NCBI GenBank assembly: GCA_026713245.1
Contig: JAPOOU010000140.1
Coordinates: 1-64,000, forward strand
Direction of reading: 5' to 3'
DNA from: Chloroflexota bacterium
GTDB lineage: Bacteria > Chloroflexota > Anaerolineae > Aggregatilineales > Phototrophicaceae
Length of the DNA: 64,000 nucleotides
Translations under genes and position numbers: made by a program
The notes under the pieces: generated by a model
What the model was told of the DNA's origin: nothing
What the model saw: the letters and a program-made list of their open reading frames with translations, nothing else
Database searches by the model: none
Part shown: piece after piece, positions 58,111-64,000 of the stretch
Position numbering within the stretch: position 1 is the first letter of the stretch
Layout of the letters: each line of letters begins with the position of its first letter

Positions 58111-58124
58111 TGTAACCGGTTTCA
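58111..58124. promoter_or_regulatory. LacI-type operator candidate (imperfect)
   Basis: TGTAACCGGTTTCA, 66 bp from the perfect copy. Confidence 0.65.
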
Positions 58125-58176
58125 AAAACTGAGAAAAAGTACCTTCCAAATGCTATCCCCTTTCGACTAGCGATCT

Positions 58177-59202
58177 TCAATTTAATTGCGCCGCGCCACA
58201 ACTGGCGCGGACAATCAGCTTAACCGGGTTGATGATGTGCTGCGCCGGATAGGCTTTGCCGGTCATGATGATCTGCGCCAGTTTCTCGACTGCCATTTGG
58301 CCGGTCGTGGCGATCTGCTGTTGCACCGTCGTCAGCGGCGGGTCGGCTTGAATGGCCGGGGGCAGATCGTCATGGCTGATCAAGGCGATATCTTTCGGAA
58401 CGCGCAAACCAGCTTCCCGCAGGGCGCGCAAGGCCCCAAGCGCCATCGTATCCGACGCCACAAATACCGCCTCCGGCTTGCGTCGGATCAACTCTTTCAT
58501 GGCAGCATAGCCGCTCTCCAGCGTATAGTCGCCATAAGCAAGCAAATCCTTTTCGATGGCAATGCCGCGCTCCCTCAGCGCCGACTGGTAACCCGCCAGG
58601 CGATCGTCGCCAGCGGTATTCTGGTCGGAGGCGATCGTCCCGATGCGGCGATAGCCCAGGTCAATAAGGTGCGACGCCGCCAGATAGCCGCCTTTCACAT
58701 TGTCGGCATCCACATAGTTGATGCCTTCCGCTTCGCTCGGCCGTCCGATAAAAACAAAGGGAATATCGGCTTCTTGAAGCTGCGCGATAATGGCGTCGCC
58801 CTTGTGATCCGCCGTGATGATGAGTCCGTCGAACAAGCCGGCGGCGAGGATGCCGTTGAGCGTATCCCTGCCCTGCTTTTCGGTGTAAGAAACGAAGAGC
58901 GAAAGAATCAAATTGTTGTCGGCAGCGCCGCTGGAGATGGCCTCGGTCAAGGCCGGGAAGTAGGGATCGTTAAAGACCATCTGCGCGCTGGCGGAGATCA
59001 CCAGGCCGATGATGCTGGATCGATCCGAGGCCAGCAGGCGTGCGATATTGTTGGGCTGATAGCCGGTTTCGCTGATGACCTTTTGCACCTTCTCGCGGAC
59101 TTCCGGCCGCACATGGGGGTATTCATTCAGCACGCGAGAGACAGTTGCCTTGGAGACATTCGCCAATTCCGCGATACGTTGAATGGTGAGCTTGTTGCTC
59201 AT
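58177..59202 (-). CDS. LacI family transcriptional regulator
   Basis: LTIQRIAELANVSKATVSRVLNEYPHVRPEVREKV HTH; periplasmic-binding-like C-terminus. Confidence 0.93.
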   Translation of the reverse strand: MSNKLTIQRIAELANVSKATVSRVLNEYPHVRPEVREKVQKVISETGYQPNNIARLLASDRSSIIGLVISASAQMVFNDPYFPALTEAISSGAADNNLILSLFVSYTEKQGRDTLNGILAAGLFDGLIITADHKGDAIIAQLQEADIPFVFIGRPSEAEGINYVDADNVKGGYLAASHLIDLGYRRIGTIASDQNTAGDDRLAGYQSALRERGIAIEKDLLAYGDYTLESGYAAMKELIRRKPEAVFVASDTMALGALRALREAGLRVPKDIALISHDDLPPAIQADPPLTTVQQQIATTGQMAVEKLAQIIMTGKAYPAQHIINPVKLIVRASCGAAQLN

Positions 59203-59215
59203 GGGCCGCGCTCTT

Positions 59216-59239
59216 CTTCTTGAAACCGGTTTCAAGAAG
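59216..59239. promoter_or_regulatory. LacI-type operator candidate upstream of the regulator gene
   Basis: 24-bp perfect palindrome CTTCTTGAAACCGGTTTCAAGAAG. Confidence 0.82.
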
Positions 59240-59369
59240 TATAAGCCGGCTTTAAGGGCTTGTCAAGTTTTTCGTCGACGGCGGGTGGATTTTCTGATTA
59301 CTGGCAATTAACCACCGCGGACATCGAGGGCGCCGAGGTTTAAGCTCTTGCCTGCCAAACAGGAGGCGA

Positions 59370-59442
59370 TGTAGGGGTGTTTCGCTGAAACGCCCGCAAA
59401 CAGTGTGTGAAGGAACGGGCGGCACAGCGTGCCGCCCCTACA
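59370..59442. repeat. GTAGGGGYG...CGCCCCTAC-type intergenic palindromic repeats
   Basis: gtaggggtgtttcgctgaaacgcccgc ... acgggcggcacagcgtgccgcccctaca. Confidence 0.7.
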
Positions 59443-59621
59443 GCTCACTCGTTTTCCTTGCACGACTAACTTAGTCTTACTTATGTCCGCTATAGCCTTA
59501 TAAAGGTTCTCAAACGAATCTCTCAGGTTGCCTTCGTTCTGCGAGGCATACCGCGCAGCAATGAATCGAAGGACCGCGATCAATATCGAGATACAAATTG
59601 TCGCGGTTCGAATTACTCACC

Positions 59622-59816
59622 TTATATTGTCTCCCAGAATCTGTCGCTACGGTTGCGTCTTTTGTCGAGTTCACCGCGAGCCTCGTCCATATTGGTTCTC
59701 AAGCTCTTTAGTCTTTTGAAACGACCGAAAACGAGATCAACCGCTAAAGTGGCAACTAACGCAAAGGCATAGATAAATGACACGAACAGCGCAATCACCA
59801 ATAGTGTTTCCACCAA
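59622..59816 (-). CDS. Small single-pass membrane protein
   Basis: MVETLLVIALFVSFIYAFALVATLAVDLVFGRFKRLK... then charged tail. Confidence 0.45.
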   Translation of the reverse strand: MVETLLVIALFVSFIYAFALVATLAVDLVFGRFKRLKSLRTNMDEARGELDKRRNRSDRFWETI

Positions 59817-59908
59817 ATCGTACCGATAACCTTACACTAGTCGGTGTAGCGAATCCAAGAGCATCGCGGACTGCAACATAGTCCGCGGCTGTCGAATTCT
59901 CTATTTAC

Positions 59909-60769
59909 TTAAACAAACAGCGGCGCCATACTGCCCTGCTCGACCATCTCCCGCATAACCGCGTCCGGCGTGCGCTGTTCAAAGCGATGCGCCGCATCCA
60001 AGACCATCGGCAATAGCGTGATATCGCCCACGGTATTGAGGAAGACATCTTCGTTGCCCAAGACCCAGTGCACGGCTTTGTCGATGCTGGCCTGGTCGGT
60101 CAGCGGCTCGTACCAGGTGGCATGGCTGCGCCCCTCGCCGGGATAAGGACGCCGCGTGATGGACTTGATCGTCTGCACAGCGCGCTTCTCCGCCCGGCAT
60201 ATCCGCAGGACTTCTTCAAATGCGGCGCGATACGTTGGATTCTGCATCATGGGATAGTTGTAGGGTAGCAGCACCGAATCAAAGTCGAAGTGCTTAATGC
60301 TCTTCAGGTGCATACCCGCTATGGCGACATCGTGGCCGGTCACACCGATGTACTTCACCAAACCCTGCTCGCGCGCTTCCTGCAAATACTTCAGCGCGCC
60401 ATCCGGTCCCATCGCCACTTCCCATTCTTCTGCGCCAACGAGATAGTGCAACTGGATCAGATCGACCTCGTCCACGCGCAGCCTTTTCAGCGAGCGCTCG
60501 AACTGGGCTTTCGCTTTGTCATAGCTACGCTCGCCCGTTTTAGTGGCCAGGAAAAAATCGCCGCGGTATTTCTCCATCCAGGGGCCAAGTCGCTTTTCCG
60601 AGTCGCCGTAGCTCGCGGCCGTGTCGATGTGGTTGACGCCATTGTCGATGAGCATCTGCATGCTGCGGTCGGCTTCGTCCTGCGTGACATCGCTGAAAGC
60701 CGCCGCGCCGAAAAGCAAGCGCGTGCTGAGATGCCCGCTTCGTCCGAATTCTTTCTTTGGGATGGCCAT
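59909..60769 (-). CDS. Aldo/keto reductase
   Basis: [22 protein letters not shown]...[39 protein letters not shown]. Confidence 0.9.
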   Translation of the reverse strand: MAIPKKEFGRSGHLSTRLLFGAAAFSDVTQDEADRSMQMLIDNGVNHIDTAASYGDSEKRLGPWMEKYRGDFFLATKTGERSYDKAKAQFERSLKRLRVDEVDLIQLHYLVGAEEWEVAMGPDGALKYLQEAREQGLVKYIGVTGHDVAIAGMHLKSIKHFDFDSVLLPYNYPMMQNPTYRAAFEEVLRICRAEKRAVQTIKSITRRPYPGEGRSHATWYEPLTDQASIDKAVHWVLGNEDVFLNTVGDITLLPMVLDAAHRFEQRTPDAVMREMVEQGSMAPLFV

Positions 60770-60898
60770 GAGTCCTCCTCGTCAGCTTGAACCTGCGCCC
60801 CATTATAGCGCAATCGGCGCGGCAAGCGATTGCATGTTGACTAGCTGCTGCTGCGGCGCCTTGTGCCTGGCGCCGTATCTGCATGGCGCGGACGTTGT

Positions 60899-61765
60899 TT
60901 AGCCGAAGAGTTCCTGAATGCGCCCGATAGACGCGCGGAATCCATCTTCGAATGTGCCGCCCAGCGGACGATAAACCGACTCCAGCGAGATGGCGCCGTC
61001 ATAGCCATCTTCACGTAGCGCAGCGGCGATCCGCGGCAAATAGGGTCCCAAATGTCCACTGCCCATCTGCTTGCAGGTGACGGTCGCTTTGGCGATTTCC
61101 ACGGCAACATCTTTGAGATGGACGTGACCAAGGTAGCCGCCGCGCAGCAATTCATAGCCATCGGGAATGGGGACTTCCGCGCAATAGAGGCTGTTTGCCG
61201 GATCCCACAGCGCCTTCAGCCGCTGGGAACCCAACTCGTCGATAAGCTTGCGCGCCAGATAAGCCGATGTGATCATGGCATTGTTGCCGGTTTCCACAAC
61301 CAGCGTTATGTCACGATCTTCGGCGATTTGAACCGCTGGCGCCACCAATTGGCGCAACTTGTCCCAGGCGCCTGTCGCCACATTCCATTCCTCCGCGCCG
61401 TGGCTACCGAACAAGATCATCTCTTTGCGGAAGGCCATGATGCGCACGCGCGGACAGCCCAAAACTTTGGCCATATCAATACAACGCTCCAACGCGGAAA
61501 GATGCGCTTGATAGTCCGCCGATTGCCTGCTGGCACTGCCGACAGACATGCCGCCGAAGATATGCCGGGAAATGCAAGAGACCGAGACGTCATGCGCCTT
61601 GATCAACTGCTGAACGCGGTTCATCTGGCGGTCATCAAGATCGCCGACTTCCTTGTCCCAGAGGAACTGCAGCTCGGCATGCTTCAAGTCGAATTCGTTC
61701 ATCACGCTCAGCGCATGTTCGAATTCGCGACTGATCCCGTCCGTGATCACGCCTAATTTCGCCAT
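60899..61765 (-). CDS. Sugar phosphate isomerase/epimerase (xylose isomerase-like TIM barrel)
   Basis: LVVETGNNAMITSAYLARKLIDELGSQRLKALWDPANSLYCAE...LGHVHLKDV. Confidence 0.85.
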   Translation of the reverse strand: MAKLGVITDGISREFEHALSVMNEFDLKHAELQFLWDKEVGDLDDRQMNRVQQLIKAHDVSVSCISRHIFGGMSVGSASRQSADYQAHLSALERCIDMAKVLGCPRVRIMAFRKEMILFGSHGAEEWNVATGAWDKLRQLVAPAVQIAEDRDITLVVETGNNAMITSAYLARKLIDELGSQRLKALWDPANSLYCAEVPIPDGYELLRGGYLGHVHLKDVAVEIAKATVTCKQMGSGHLGPYLPRIAAALREDGYDGAISLESVYRPLGGTFEDGFRASIGRIQELFG

Positions 61766-61835
61766 TCTGACCTCACGTCTTCCGAATACACGCGCGGGAC
61801 GCGTCTATCCGCACCGCGCCAATCGTGTTCTGTAT

Positions 61836-62717
61836 TCACCAGTGAACTTCAGTCCCCGAGATCTGCTCCAACAACTTGACGATTGACCAGTTGTCCCCCT
61901 CGGGGTAGAGCGATATGCCGGCTTGAAACAATTCGTAGGCCGTGCTGGTGGCGAAGAGACACATGCCGTTTTCCCGCGCCATCGCCAGACTGATGCCCAA
62001 GTCTTTATACATGGTGCCGATGTGGCTGCCAGTATCTTCGAATTTCCGGTCCATGATCAGCTTGGCGCAATTCTTGAAGAAGGGCGTATTGCCAACGTGG
62101 GTGCTGCCGAAGACTTCGTAGAGCGTCTCGCACTTGATACCGGCTTTTGCGCCCATCGCCAGCGATTCGAAGATGCCGACAAAGGTCACGCCAATCAAGG
62201 CTTGCAGGGACGCTTTTACAGTCTGCCCCATCCCGGGCGATGCGCCTACATGGAAGATCTGCTCGCCCACGGCGTTCAGCACATCCTGATTAGCCGCGAA
62301 TACCTCGTCAGCCGCAGCTACCATCATCGTCAATGTACCCGCATCCGCGCCGAACTTGCCGCCGCTGACCGGGCTATCGATCAAATTGAGCTTGCAGCCC
62401 GCCAAGGATTCGTCAACGACGCGCATTTCCGCTGGCGCAATGGTGGCGGTGACGATGATGGTAGCGCCATCGTTCAGAATTGTTTTCAAGGTACCGACCA
62501 CATCCAGTACCTGCGCGCCACTCATGACCATGACAAAGACGACATTCGTCCCGGCCAGATCCGCCAAATCGCTGGCAGGCCTGCCGCCCATTGCCGACAG
62601 CAGGTCCCGCCGATCCGCGCGAAGATCATAACCAAGCACCGGAAAGCCGGCTTGGAGCAGATTCTTCGCCATGCCAATACCCATATTGCCCAAGCCGATT
62701 ACTGCTGTAGTTTTCAT
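61836..62717 (-). CDS. NAD(P)-dependent oxidoreductase, 3-hydroxyisobutyrate dehydrogenase family
   Basis: VIGLGNMGIGMAKNLLQAGF...LIDSPVSGGKFGADAGTLTMMV. Confidence 0.88.
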   Translation of the reverse strand: MKTTAVIGLGNMGIGMAKNLLQAGFPVLGYDLRADRRDLLSAMGGRPASDLADLAGTNVVFVMVMSGAQVLDVVGTLKTILNDGATIIVTATIAPAEMRVVDESLAGCKLNLIDSPVSGGKFGADAGTLTMMVAAADEVFAANQDVLNAVGEQIFHVGASPGMGQTVKASLQALIGVTFVGIFESLAMGAKAGIKCETLYEVFGSTHVGNTPFFKNCAKLIMDRKFEDTGSHIGTMYKDLGISLAMARENGMCLFATSTAYELFQAGISLYPEGDNWSIVKLLEQISGTEVHW

Positions 62718-62828
62718 TTTTTCTGTTCCTTGTATTATTTGGGGCAACTCAGCGAGTCGCCCCTTGGCACTTCTATACAATTTCTATTATTTCATTGGGC
62801 GCCAGACGACGGCCAGGCAACCCGCCTG

Positions 62829-63698
62829 TCAGGACCCGGCCAGGAACTTCACGCCTTGCAGCACGCCCTGCTTCTGATCGTACTCCGTGTCATCGTAGAA
62901 GTGATCTTCCAGCTCGATGCTGACGCAGCCGCCGTAGTTGTTGTCCTTCAAGATATTCAGGATAATCTTCCAGTCGGAGACACCGTGCCCGGGTATAGTG
63001 TAGCGCCAGTTCATGCCGCCGTATTTGTAGGGCCTGCCAAATGTCGCTTCTTGCAGGTTGCCGTACTGATAGAGGTTCTCGTCGATGATCATGCAATCCT
63101 TGCCATGCACATGGAAGACGTGACCCACGAATTCCTTGAGAAAGCGAATCGGGTCGATGCCCATACGCACGAGGTGCGAGGGATCGTAGTTGACGCCCAT
63201 ATTGGGCGAACCGACCTGTTCGATAAAGGCGCGGTAGGTCTCCGGCGTGCAAACCAGCGACCCGGGACCGGGCCAGCCTTCAATCACCAGGTAAGCGTCA
63301 TGCGCTTCGAAGGTCGGCTTCAGCGCGCCGTAGCTCTCGACCATATAGCCGAAGTTTTCGGCGCGACTCCGAGTCGGGTCTTCCGGTATCATGCAGATGA
63401 AGAAGGTCTTGGCGCCGGCGGCGGCGCAATCTCTGATGTATGCGGCATTGCGGGCGACGGCGTCTGCCCGCGCGCCGGCATCTGGCGACATCATCTCGCC
63501 CCCGGCGGGCAGATCGGCGCTGCCGACGCGCAGGCCGGCATCAACTACCGCTTGCGTACAAATATCGGCATCGCGTCCCAGATCGATGACCTCCAGATCG
63601 TTCGCAAGCGCCCAGGCGATCATGCCGTCCAGGTCTTGCTCCCAGTTGAAGTTGCGCCGCCGCCAGCCCAGCGGGAAATTGCCAGTTGCTGTCTTCAT
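62829..63698 (-). CDS. Sugar phosphate isomerase/epimerase
   Basis: TIM-barrel-like: GVNYDPSHLVRMGIDPIRFLKEF...VFHVHGKDC...GGCVSIELEDHF; start at ATG 63698. Confidence 0.82.
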   Translation of the reverse strand: MKTATGNFPLGWRRRNFNWEQDLDGMIAWALANDLEVIDLGRDADICTQAVVDAGLRVGSADLPAGGEMMSPDAGARADAVARNAAYIRDCAAAGAKTFFICMIPEDPTRSRAENFGYMVESYGALKPTFEAHDAYLVIEGWPGPGSLVCTPETYRAFIEQVGSPNMGVNYDPSHLVRMGIDPIRFLKEFVGHVFHVHGKDCMIIDENLYQYGNLQEATFGRPYKYGGMNWRYTIPGHGVSDWKIILNILKDNNYGGCVSIELEDHFYDDTEYDQKQGVLQGVKFLAGS

Positions 63699-64000
63699 AT
63701 GTGTTCTCCTGTTTCGACGAATTTGGGGTATTTTACTTAGGTTCGCCATGTTGAAAAGCGTGAGAAAAGCAGTTATCGCAGAATGCGGCGGATCGGGGGG
63801 CACGAGCGGCAATTGACGACGATATATCCGCCTAATTTACGTCAATCCTGCAATTGCTGCTTGCGAAATAGAACAAGCGTTCTATCATAGCAGCTAGTTA
63901 GATTAAATCATGACTTGCGCCGCGCCGATTGGCTTGTGACAGGGCAAAGGCAGCGGGGGCATTCACAAATCTACGCGATGATTTAGGAGGAAGACGATGT

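Noticed and set aside
59308-59583. 91-aa - strand ORF as a full-length protein
   Set aside because: Its C-terminal half is translated from GTAGGGGYG/CGCCCCTAC intergenic repeats, so the full ORF is unlikely to be real; only the N-terminal part is discussed as tentative.
61923-63740. 605-aa ORF on the + strand
   Set aside because: Antisense to clear oxidoreductase and sugar isomerase genes; no recognisable motifs.
1-64000. CRISPR arrays
   Set aside because: No regularly spaced 25-40 bp direct repeats with unique spacers were seen; repeats found are dispersed or palindromic.
1-64000. tRNA or rRNA genes
   Set aside because: None recognised by eye; tRNAscan-SE and Infernal would be needed to exclude them.
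1-64000. Transposases, integrases or prophage structural genes
   Set aside because: No DDE, HUH or tyrosine/serine recombinase motifs and no phage structural proteins seen in the ORF track; the Dam-like MTase alone is not evidence for a prophage.

Overview
GC-rich bacterial chromosomal window with no rRNA, tRNA or CRISPR recognised by eye. Gene style (many CUT1 and Opp-type sugar ABC transporters, Gfo/Idh/MocA oxidoreductases, Uma2 proteins, BNR propellers) suggests Chloroflexota; this is inference only. Metabolic content: one-chain indolepyruvate:ferredoxin oxidoreductase, ThuA plus two tandem Gfo/Idh paralogs, IlvD/Edd dehydratase, class II aldolase plus PfkB kinase, and three carbohydrate uptake loci: (i) Opp-type ABC with DUF2961/GH172, (ii) CUT1 ABC with GH116 and polysaccharide deacetylase, (iii) LacI with CUT1 ABC, GH3 and a three-repeat GH16. 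Defence-like genes sit between them: two Uma2 proteins, an HNH-like zinc protein, a DUF4365-like nuclease translationally coupled to an unknown protein, a Type IIG R-M enzyme 6 bp downstream of an ADP-ribosylglycohydrolase, a putative Type II R-M pair, and a pentapeptide-repeat protein with an antitoxin-like tail before a VapC toxin. Main non-coding signals: a five-copy intergenic element with a covarying tetraloop hairpin; long hairpins between the solute-binding-protein and permease genes in all three transporter operons; LacI-type palindromic operators; an inverted pair of GGGGGTACCCCC elements; and several dispersed repeat families. Coordinates come from the ORF track, with starts adjusted where a better start/RBS was visible. 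All family calls are from reading motifs, not database searches.
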